This document shows, one piece after another, positions 22,020-30,472 of a stretch of DNA of 64,000 nt (position 1 is the stretch's first letter; each line of letters opens with the position of its first letter). Source of the DNA: Siphonodentalium dalli (taxonomy: Eukaryota; Mollusca; Scaphopoda; Gadilida; Siphonodentaliidae); contig CP136068.1 in the NCBI GenBank assembly GCA_032622095.1, positions 163,515,465 to 163,579,464 of the forward strand. The letters are read 5' to 3'. The notes below the pieces were generated by a model. The model worked only from the letters and a program-made list of their open reading frames with translations. It searched no databases and was not told the origin of the DNA. A program made the position numbers and the translations under genes.

Positions 22020-22208
22020 GTGTATTTGTGGTAAACATTTCATCCTTGAGATCGTCTAGCATGGTTCTGCTCTCTGGAAAAAACAGATGCGCCCCATCCG
22101 AGGCACATGAACTGTTTCCTAATGACCAATTCCTCTCAGGTGTCACCATGTATTTCAGGCAGTGATTTTTCCCGCCAAGTTTGATCTCGGTATAGTTTGA
22201 GGGACATT
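22020..22208 (-). CDS. Exon: first half of C-type-lectin-like domain (non-canonical acceptor)
   Basis: The minus strand encodes Cys-Pro-Ser-Asn-Tyr, Lys-Asn-His-Cys-Leu-Lys-Tyr, Arg-Asn-Trp-Ser-Leu-Gly-Asn-Ser-Ser-Cys and Gly-Ala-His-Leu-Phe-Phe-Pro-Glu-Ser. This is the N-terminal half of a long-form C-type lectin-like domain, with the extra C-P...H-C pair and the W...C...GAHL helix. The donor is AC|GTAAGT (exon end 22020), phase 1, matching the terminal exon. A pyrimidine tract with TACTAAC lies directly upstream, but the expected AG is AC (22210-22209). Starting after it gives exactly 189 bp, phase 1-1. Either the acceptor is mutated, a GT-AC splice is used, or another start applies: the tract itself reads Ile-Phe-Ile-Val-Phe-Leu-Leu-Thr-Ser-Gln, signal-peptide-like but without a Met. 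Confidence 0.7.
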
Positions 22209-22407
22209 GTGAAGTTAGTAAGAAAACAATGAAAATACTTATAGGAGTATAACAAATAAATAATTATGGAATAATCATTTATATCAATTATATTATACTG
22301 TAAGTATTCAGCGCGCATGCATTATACCGAGGTGCCGTCTTTTCCGTCACGAACCGTTTTCTTTAATTATTTATGATAAGGTATTATGTCTTTAAAATGT
22401 GTAACTA

Positions 22408-23480
22408 CACTGAAAATGTGTTGACTAAAATTTGTTGAACGGTTTGTATTCAGGGTTGAGAAACGAGTACTCAACACTGACAAATCATGAAATTCTGTTT
22501 CGGATTTAATCAATGTTGATTAACAGTTCTAGGAACAATAACTCAATTTAAAACACTGTGCATCTATAATGGTAGTCATTCCGATATGTTTATTCTACGT
22601 TTGAACATTAAGTTTGGATCTATAAATGCACATTGAGATGGGGAGGGGGGGGGGGGGGTGATTCACAAGTGCATCACCTCATTAAAGAGAAAACAAATTG
22701 AAGCCGAGGTTCCAATTTCATGAACAACAAACCAATCCAGACATATGAATAATAAAGCACAGAATACTTTGATATCTTCCAACAGACTATTATCGGATAT
22801 ATATATATATATATATCGGGAATTCCATAATTTCCCGATACTTCCAATTCTGATGCGGTCGCTGATTCTCGATATATAATCCAGTTCAGTTTCTAGAATG
22901 CTTCCAACAAATATTCCTAGCCAACGTCTTTTCTTAACAAAGAAAGCTACATGTTTCAGTCAACTGTTGAGCAAATTCAATTGGTTTTTTAGGGTAGTAC
23001 AAATTGTACTCAACTAGTTGAGTAGAAATAGTTTACTCAACACTTTAGTCAACGTTGCTTGTTGGTACACTACGGTTGAGTACGTTGTTTGTTGGTACAC
23101 TACGGTTGAGTACGTTGCTTGTTGGTATACTTACACTACGGTTGAGTACGTTGTTTGTTGGTACACTACGGTTGAGTACGTTGCTTGTTGGTATACTTAC
23201 ACTACGGTTGAGTACGTTGTTTGTTGGTACACTACGGTTGAGTACGTTGCTTGTTGGTATACTTATACTACTGTTGAGTACGTTGCTTGTTGGTATACTA
23301 CGGTTGAGTACGTTGCTTGTTGGTATACTTACACTACGATTGAGTACGTTGCTTGTTGGTATACTACGGTTGAGTACGTTGCGTGGTGGTATACTTACAC
23401 TACGGTTGAGTACGTTGCTTGTTGGTATACTACGGTTGAGTAATTGTTGAGTAAAATTTTAGTCAACGAGATTTCAAGTG
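22408..23480. mobile_element. TA-flanked TIR element carrying a minisatellite
   Basis: The left end is CACTGAAAATGTGTTGAC followed by TAAAATTTGTTGAAC. The right end, reverse complemented, is CACTTGAAATCTCGTTGAC followed by TAAAATTTTACTCAAC. Each is flanked by TA (22406-22407 and 23481-23482), as in Tc1/mariner-type insertions. It contains a 14-G run (22645-22658), an (AT)n run near 22798-22817 and the minisatellite at 23051-23442. No transposase frame. Confidence 0.75.
23051..23442. repeat. Alternating 30/36-bp minisatellite
   Basis: Units share GGTTGAGTACGTTGCTTGTT followed by GGTATACTAC (30 bp), or the same with an extra TTACAC (36 bp). The two types mostly alternate, making a 66-bp higher-order unit. 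Both lengths are multiples of three and lack stops in two frames, so long frames (131 and 141 codons) appear; these are repeat products rather than genes. Confidence 0.9.
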
Positions 23481-23481
23481 T

Positions 23482-24388
23482 ATATTATGAAACCGCGATG
23501 ATTACCTACAATTAAACTCAGTGAAAACAATATCAACATGATAGAACAATTTGAGTTGGAAATTATTGTTACACACTGCGAGCTCTACGGTGATGTTGTG
23601 GTAGTGATGTTCCACCGTTCGGCGTACACTTCCTCCACAATTTAGTTATCTAATAGGATGCTTTAAGTATTGCGCCTTGTTACTAACTCATGCTTGGAAA
23701 ATAAGTCGGAGCATTTGACAACATATATTATTGATATGATGCGATAACTGCATGTGCATTCATCCGTGAGCTAGGTTGCCCGTGGTTACCATGCATGTCA
23801 CAATGACAGCTGATACACTAGCCTCATTGTATCAACCATTGGAGATTTATAATTACCATATATAAGCCTTATAATGTTGTCGCGTGTTTAAACATTTACA
23901 CAAAGGATCAAATTTCGTTTACCAGCGGACACTTTATGCTGGTTTGTTTCTGCCCGTCCATTGAACCGATATGGTGTCCCTGGATCATATCTTAAGTTAT
24001 CAGGTCGGACATCCACTTTGTCATGACGGCATAACACATAATATAATTATCTTATTTAAATACGGCATTGTGGAAACCAATGGCAAAATAATATAGAGAA
24101 TGAAGTGGATGCAGTTATTGAGACGCATACTGGGGCACTGGACGTGCCGTCAGCATCACATACGTATTGTGCATACCCCGTGCATGTTACACTTGATCCT
24201 GTTCCGTGACTGTTTTGCCTGCTAATTACAACGTCATAAGCGTCATTTAAACATATATCAAGACTCAAATATCATTGAACTTATTCGTGTGCGCGGCTGC
24301 TACATAATTGGACCAATTGCGGCGAAGGTACGGAGCAGTAACGGAATGCGATACCACATATTGATACCAAAGTTTCATTTGAAATATA
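23482..24388. other. Intron sequence with a Cys-rich candidate exon remnant
   Basis: On the minus strand about 24118-24240 encodes Gly-Ser-Ser-Val-Thr-Cys-Thr-Gly-Tyr, Tyr-Val-Cys-Asp-Ala-Asp-Gly-Thr and Ala-Pro-Val-Cys. This recalls the back half of a sushi/CCP module and lies between the second EGF exon and the lectin domain. However, no splice pair gives phase 1, so I do not add it to the gene model. The rest (23482-24050) shows nothing. Confidence 0.25.
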
Positions 24389-24984
24389 CAGTTCAGTACT
24401 ATACTGTTATATATGTGATACACAGTTCATTACTATACTGTTACATATGTGCTACACCGTTCAGTACTATAATGTTATATATGTGATATACAATTCAGTA
24501 ATATACTGTTATATATGTGATACACAGTTCAGTACTCTACTGTTATATATGTGATACACAGTTCAGTACTATACTGTTATATATGTGATACACAATTCAG
24601 TGCTATACTGTTATATGTGATACACAGTTCAGTACTATACTGTTATATATGTGATACACAGTTCAGTGCAATACTGTTATATATGTGATACACAGTTCAG
24701 TACTATACTGTTATATATGTGATACACAGTTCAGTACTATACTGTTATATGTGATACACAATTCAGTGCTATACTGTTATATGTGATACACAGTTCAGTA
24801 CTATACTGTTATATATGTGATACACAGTTCAGTGCAATACTGTTATATATGTGATACACAGTTCAGTACTATACTGTTATATATGTGATACACAGTTCAG
24901 TACTATACTGTTATATATGCGATACACAGTTCATTACTATACTGTTATATATGTGATACGCAGTTCAGTACTATACTGCTATAT
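24389..24984. repeat. 34-bp minisatellite, array 1
   Basis: About 17 copies of a unit containing ACACAGTTCAGTACTATACT then GTTATATATGTGAT. CAGTACTATACTG is nearly palindromic. Some units lack TATA (30 bp). A second short array of the same unit is at 25124-25236. Confidence 0.9.
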
Positions 24985-25385
24985 ATTCGCACATATAGCA
25001 CGATGCGTGTGCTCATGATTCTTGTTGTTATGGAAGCGATGTATCTCTTGCACGTGGTTCATTGCGTGTACAAATTACAGAAATATGACATTGTTCTCAA
25101 ACGATGAGGCAAACATTCCTATAATATGTTATATATGTGATACACAGTTCAGTAATATACTGTTATATATGTGATACACAGTTCAGTACTATGCTGTTAT
25201 ATATGTGATAAACACAGTTCAGTACTATACTGCTATATATGCGCACATATAGCACGATGCGTATGCTCATGATTCTTGTTGTTATGGAAACGATGTATCT
25301 CTTGCAAGTGGGTTCATGGCGTGTACAAATTACATAAATATGACATTGTTCTCAAACGATGAGGCAAACATTCCTATAATATGTT
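24985..25385. repeat. Duplicated ~145-bp block with a second short 34-bp array
   Basis: A block beginning CGCACATATAGCACGATGCG and ending CATTCCTATAATATGTTATA occurs at about 24989-25132 and at 25232-25388. They are separated by about three 34-bp units (25124-25236). The copies differ by a few bases (GGAAGCG/GGAAACG, CACGTGG/CAAGTGGG), so array plus flank was duplicated together. Confidence 0.85.
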
Positions 25386-25544
25386 ATATATACGCACTGT
25401 TGATATCAGGGTAAAAGTGTGTTATGAACAAAAGCTGAAAGTGACATAACACATTGCTTCGAAACATGTTCTATCTCCATTAAATAAAATCGTTAACTGT
25501 TTTTGTTATCAAACTTTATCATTTCCATGCCACCTTTGAGAAAT

Positions 25545-25680
25545 CGATTATGTTGACCTGTTAAAGACCTTCTTAGATAACTCGGTTATTGTGACCTGTT
25601 AAAGACCACCTTCGAAAAATCGGTTATGGTTACCTGTTAAAGACCACCTGATATAAATCGGTTGTGGTGACCTGGGTTAT
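25545..25680. repeat. ~39-bp tandem repeat, three copies
   Basis: Three diverged units of (G/T)ACCTGTTAAAGACC followed by a variable dozen bases and TCGGTTATGG-like endings. Confidence 0.75.
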
Positions 25681-25689
25681 ACTAACTTC

Positions 25690-26320
25690 AAGAAGTCGGA
25701 ACAATGGTGCTCTGTGGCTTTAGATTATGGATGATAACAATTCGACACCCCAATCTGGATCACACCACCCAAAGGAAGGGATAACCAAACAAAAGACCCT
25801 TGTCCAAAACAGACGAATCGACAGCCTGAAGAGCGTCACATGATCAGTCACCTAACACCCACGCGAGACAGCAGACATCCAGGAATATAAAATCCACAGT
25901 CATCCCATGTTCCTACCTTTCGTCTTTCGGATCTTGTAGTGTTCATTTCGATCGGACGGCATGTAACCGCCACCCTAATGTGGGGTTCCTAGTTTAAGAG
26001 TTACTTTGCAGTAGTTTAGATGTGTAACGTGGAGGGATTCAATTGCCATAGCTAGAACTGATAGCGTGATGTTATATTATTGGTGTAGTATATTCTTACA
26101 AAATACTCTCATTCTAGTTTGTATAATGTTGGATTGAACCAAATAGTCAAACACCAAGCGAAGTCCCTTTAGTACCAAAACAACGTTGGCATATATTTTT
26201 AAAACAGTCTAAGACGCAGTATGTTATCTTTGTCGTCTACGCACGACTTTGGTTGTCACAGCTGCAAATTAATGCAGAACATCGATGTATACATATAAAC
26301 AAGATGGCCAATGTCACACA
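25690..26320. other. Intron stretch, nothing recognised
   Basis: It holds a TATAAAATCC word near 25885 after a GC-richer run, and no coding frame or clear repeat. Confidence 0.3.
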
Positions 26321-26329
26321 ACCATTCAC

Positions 26330-26640
26330 CGTCGTCATCATCACCGTCCTCATTATCGCTATCAACACCATCGTCGATGTTATCGTCGTTAATCGTCAAT
26401 TACTGGTCGTCACCATCGTCATCGTACTCACCTTCATCTTCATCAGAATCGTAATCGGCGTCATCGTCATGATCGCTGTTATCATCGTCGTTAGTTCCAT
26501 GCACTGGCACCATCGCCAATGTAATAATCTATCATGCTGTCATATAATCAACTTCATCCTCCTCAATTTAATTGTTGTCATCGTCACCATCGTCCTACCT
26601 TCGACTTTGTCATCAGTTTGTTTCATCATATTCCCCATGA
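26330..26640. repeat. Degenerate ATC/GTC trinucleotide repeat
   Basis: Imperfect CATCGTCATC-type repeats on the plus strand. The 140-codon frame over it (26253-26675) is Ile/Val-rich only because of the repeat. Confidence 0.8.
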
Positions 26641-26853
26641 CAGTAGCAGAGACACTAGAAACGGCGTACATGTAAGTATCCAAAGCTTTATCGAACGACG
26701 AGTGCATTCATGAACGTCGATACAGCTTTTGAATATCGGGATTAACCTAACCATATACTATCAAGATTGGTAGCTTCGGAATAATCTAAATTGTTATATT
26801 TCGTGTTAGCGCGAACATTTAATATATTATTCAGCTATAATTGATTAACTCAC

Positions 26854-26967
26854 TGGTTTGACAGTTGTCTCCTCCGAATCGTGCAGGGCATTCGCAGTGG
26901 TAGGTGTTGGTGCCATCCTTACAGATCGTTCCATTCTGGCATGTTGATTGCACACAATCATCTATAT
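26854..26967 (-). CDS. EGF-like domain exon 2 (114 bp, phase 1-1)
   Basis: Acceptor TTCTACAG ends at 26968 and donor GTGAGT begins at 26853. The 114-bp exon encodes one full EGF module: C-x4-C-x5-C-x8-C-x-C-x8-C, with Cys-Gln-Asn-Gly-Thr after the second Cys and Phe-Gly-Gly-Asp-Asn-Cys at the end. The start Ile-Asp-Asp-Cys, preceded by an Asp made across the splice with the previous exon, gives the Asp-Ile-Asp-Asp-Cys lead seen in calcium-binding EGF modules; the mid-domain Asn and Tyr fit too. Phase 1 at both ends is the standard unit for EGF exon shuffling. It is preceded by the EGF exon split at 30449-33150 and followed by lectin-domain exons. The product is secreted or on the cell surface; the sequence does not identify the gene. 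Confidence 0.88.
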
Positions 26968-27175
26968 CTGTAGAACATTAAACACGTAACCAGGAGAATT
27001 TCTACCAGCTGCACAAACTCATATTGTGAACATGTCCAATAGTTTTGTATTGTAAATAAACGCTGATTCATCCGAATGTTACAACAATATTATACCAAAT
27101 CAAATCTACCAAACTAATATTATTATTGAATGTGACGATTCCGAATTCTAATTTTCCCGATTAATGAGAGTGCAC
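26968..27175. other. Intron piece, nothing recognised
   Basis: Short AT-rich intron flank upstream, in gene sense, of the second EGF exon. It ends in the 11-bp duplication of the element below. Confidence 0.4.
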
Positions 27176-27475
27176 AACATATCCTCGCACAAATACGCAC
27201 ATAATAGACGTATAATGTGAAATTCGTTTTATGACGTGGGCGACAGTAAAACACATGTTAAAGAGCGTAAATCTGAAAAGTCGTGGTTTGGTTTATTTGT
27301 TTAATGGTCCGCACCTTATCTGGTTAGAATCGCCTAATTATGAGTCGATAATGTGACTGACATGCTGTCTTTTCCAGCAGATTATCGACTCAAAATGAGT
27401 AGATTCTAAGCAGATTATCGGCCTAAAACAAGTTCTTTATAAGCATTTAATGTTCATCTTTTCGGGAGAACAGGT
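27176..27475 (-). mobile_element. Short non-autonomous element, family M, copy 3, 11-bp TSD
   Basis: Opposite strand to copies 1 and 2; in its own sense it begins AACCTGTTCTCCCG. It is flanked by identical TGAGAGTGCAC at 27165-27175 and 27476-27486. It contains the same inverted TCTGCTTAGAATC / GATTCTAA blocks. A duplication of about 8-11 bp is what Mutator-type transposases make; a driver with FLYWCH (14815-15469) would fit but is not shown. Confidence 0.8.
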
Positions 27476-27834
27476 TGAGAGTGCACGAAAAGTACATCTT
27501 ACATGTAGCAGTGCGTTTGCAACATTTTGCACAGGATTATTAGATTTCATCCAAAGGTGATCTATAGTATAGAGACATTTAGCTCTTAGTGGGCCACCCA
27601 AAATTGTAGCCATTTCGGTTTACCGTTATGAGTAAATGTTAGCCCAAATACATGTCAACTTATTATTGGTTGTGTTGCTTATTCGTTAGTAATCATACCA
27701 AACATATCGACATGTATCAATTGGTACACACTATAAAGTGTTATCCGATACCGAGTCCGAGTCCAATTGAATGGTGTTAGCGGTGTATTATACACACACA
27801 TCTATTTTAGTTAGAAGTAACTAAACTTTAGTTG

Positions 27835-28010
27835 GATTCAACCCAATGTTTTAGTTGAAGTCCACGACTAAACGTTCGGCTGATATCTTAACTAAATCAG
27901 TTGGGTTAAGACATTATCTAAATACATGACTAAATATTTAAATAAAGTCCACCGACTAAGTGCTGTTTACCCCTAACTAAATAATTGAGCTAGACAAATG
28001 TAGTTGCCAA
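27835..28010. repeat. ~185-bp repeat, left copy (right copy 30029-30215)
   Basis: It begins TTCAACCCAATGTTTTAGTTG and ends AATTGAGCTAGACAAAT. The same order of motifs (CGTTCGGCTGATAT, CACCGACTAAGTG, CTAACTAAATAATTGAGC) is in direct orientation at 30029-30215. This could be two insertions of one MITE or the ends of a 2.2-kb unit. Confidence 0.75.
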
Positions 28011-28165
28011 AAATTAAATATATAGTTGGTTGACAATCAACTTTGCTGATTATTCACCAAATATGTTGTTGATTGGGTCGATGTGGCCAACTATTAGTCC
28101 AGCAGCCAGAGATGTTTTAGCTGTTGCGTGTTTTTGCGTATTCAGTTGTTTTTTGCTGATCCGCT

Positions 28166-28320
28166 GTTTACATACTAAACCGGTAGGTCATCATTTAGTT
28201 TACATACTAAACCGGTAGGTCATCATTTAATTTACATACTAAACCGGTAGGTCATCATTTAGTTTACATACTAAACCGGTAGGTCATCATTTAGTTTACA
28301 TACTAAACCGGTAGGTCATC
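28166..28320. repeat. 32-bp tandem repeat, ~4.8 copies
   Basis: Nearly perfect units of GTTTACATACTAAACCGGTA followed by GGTCATCATTTA. The low divergence points to recent expansion. Confidence 0.95.
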
Positions 28321-30020
28321 GGCTGCAATTAAGCAGATTCGCCCGAACGCAGACTAAGTAAATACAAGAAAACCATAGTCCGAAATTGTAACGCCCCCAA
28401 GATCATATTATTAGCCATATATATAAAATATAATATAAAATATATTGGTTACATGAATGCACCGCCCCAAAATTCCGTTACAACAACGAATCCTTCAAAT
28501 TATTACAAACAAACTACGGCTTATTACTGCAGGTTTTTCATTCACCAAACCAGAAAGCTTCTAAATGCGGATCAAAAAATGTGTTCCCGCCATAACATCT
28601 TGAAGTGTGCATGGCCCATCCATTGTTCATACCTAAACATCGAACGCAATTAACGCGGTCATAATAGTTACATACTGCAACTATAAGACATCCAGCGGAT
28701 ACACACCCCACGAACACCCGAAATGTGTTGTCCTGCGAGATATTCCATTGCTATAGCTCAATTTGACACGGCCAGATTAGCCTTTCTACAATATCCTAAA
28801 ACAATAAAGCTTCTCAAATCATCGGCATATAGAACTTTCTCGAACTTGGACATTCCAACTACAGCTTTTACCGGACTCGTGGTCGCAGTTCAACTTTAAC
28901 GCGTCCCAAAATAACCGGAAAAACAATTATCTATTTATAAAATCCCCATATGACCACATATTTCTAAAAATTGTAGAACTGTATTCACCCGTTGCGTTAA
29001 TTAATGACGATAGCCAGTCGTAGGTTGTACAAATGACATGTAATCTATGGGTTATATCAAAACACAGGGATGGAACGGCATTTGATGACCCCTACCCAGT
29101 TCAGCAGTTCAAATTCCAAACCGGAAGTCCATATGGTAAAGTTAAGCAGATTCTCCTGAACGCAATTTAACTCAATTATAACAAAACTAGTTGGATGTAT
29201 GTTATGCAAATGACTTGTAATCGACGGGTTATACCGAAATGGAACACAATTTATTCGACAAGAACACCAGATCAGCAGTACAAAACCACTCTCAGCTGTG
29301 CATTGGGTACAATTACGCAGATCAAAGTAATAGACGGGGTTCACCGTACTACCACCATCACAAACTCGGTTGAAATAATACAAAGACGTACTATGAACAT
29401 AATATTTGTGCTAATGCGATGATATTCTGATTCGTTTCCAATATAAACCATCTCTTTGTGGCAAAGATGGCCATTTTGACATCCATCTTGATTTAACCCA
29501 AATTTTTCAAACTCCCCAAAAACTGTCAGCTAGTCATTCGGTGGATTCTTCGGAACAGTGCGCTGGACCACCGGAATCCACTGAGCAACCAACTATACGC
29601 GAACACAAGCATTTGTGATCGGAGGGAGGACTATAAGTGGATATTTGCTAGAACACCAACTAACAATTGGGTTCAATTTAACTAAAACAATTATTTACTA
29701 CATTACTATATACTACATGTATGAACAACTTAATTTTAGTTAGTTTCAAATTTTAACCTAATTTCTCAGTGAGAAATTTGTTGTCATTGTGTTCAAAATT
29801 GTGCTGACTTTGAACCAACACTATCAAATCACATTTTAGTCATGCTGGCTAAATTTGACACACATTAACTCAGTTATATTGTATTTGTTAAAGTGGCTCT
29901 ATCTCTTTCCAAACAGCAAGCCAATTTCTATGCAAGTCCATTTTAAAGCAACGAGAATCTCGCACATAAATCACTTACAATCATTTTAAAGGACACAATG
30001 CACTCAAAATGGGTAAATGT
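28321..30020. repeat. Intron sequence with diverged internal duplications
   Basis: The phrase CAAATGAC(A/T)TGTAATC, a GGGTTATA word and later CAG(A/C)AG words recur at about 29030-29110 and 29205-29285, so a ~175-bp unit is duplicated with strong divergence. GCAGATTC...CCGAACGC / CCTGAACGC phrases recur at 28330 and 29145. A 108-codon minus-strand frame (29057-29383) spans this and has no motif. Actual function unknown. Confidence 0.45.
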
Positions 30021-30028
30021 GCAAACTT

Positions 30029-30215
30029 TGGATTGATTCAACCCAATGTTTTAGTTGAAGTCTACGACTGAACGTTCGGCTGATATATTACCTAAATCAG
30101 TTGAGTTAAGAAATAAAATCTAAATAAGAAACTAAATCCGTGACTAAATACTTATATAAAGTTCACCGACTAAGTGTTGGTTAACCCTAACTAAATAATT
30201 GAGCTAGACAAATTG
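30029..30215. repeat. ~185-bp repeat, right copy
   Basis: Direct-orientation partner of 27835-28010. It differs by substitutions and a short insertion (AAGAAACTAAATCCG). Confidence 0.75.
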
Positions 30216-30472
30216 GTATTTATTATGTTGTATGCGTTTATTCGTTATTCTATTATTTTTGACGATTAATTGTTATTACACAAACATACCTGTCAAAGAA
30301 TACCGACTTGCATCAGGTTACGTCAAACCGCCGGTACACACAATGGCTGTGTTGGCCTGTGTTTTGTTCTGTTATAGTTTGTGAATACACGCGCGTGTAG
30401 AATAAACGGACTATCAGAATCTCACTTAATAGTGAAGAGCTGACTTACCGATCTCACAATTTGTTCCATTAA

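Noticed and set aside
21807-22043. His-rich 78-codon minus-strand frame
   Set aside because: Translation of the GAT/GGT trinucleotide repeat; it overlaps the donor side of a real exon in another frame.
22136-22318. 60-codon minus-strand Met-start frame over the lectin exon
   Set aside because: It is in a different frame from the Cys-containing lectin reading, ends before the donor, and lacks any motif.
23018-23450. Frames of 131 and 141 codons
   Set aside because: Product of 30- and 36-bp repeat units; two overlapping frames are equally open and the peptide is a simple repeat.
26253-26675. 140-codon frame resembling a multi-pass membrane protein
   Set aside because: Ile/Val richness comes from a degenerate ATC/GTC repeat; no domain and no splice context.
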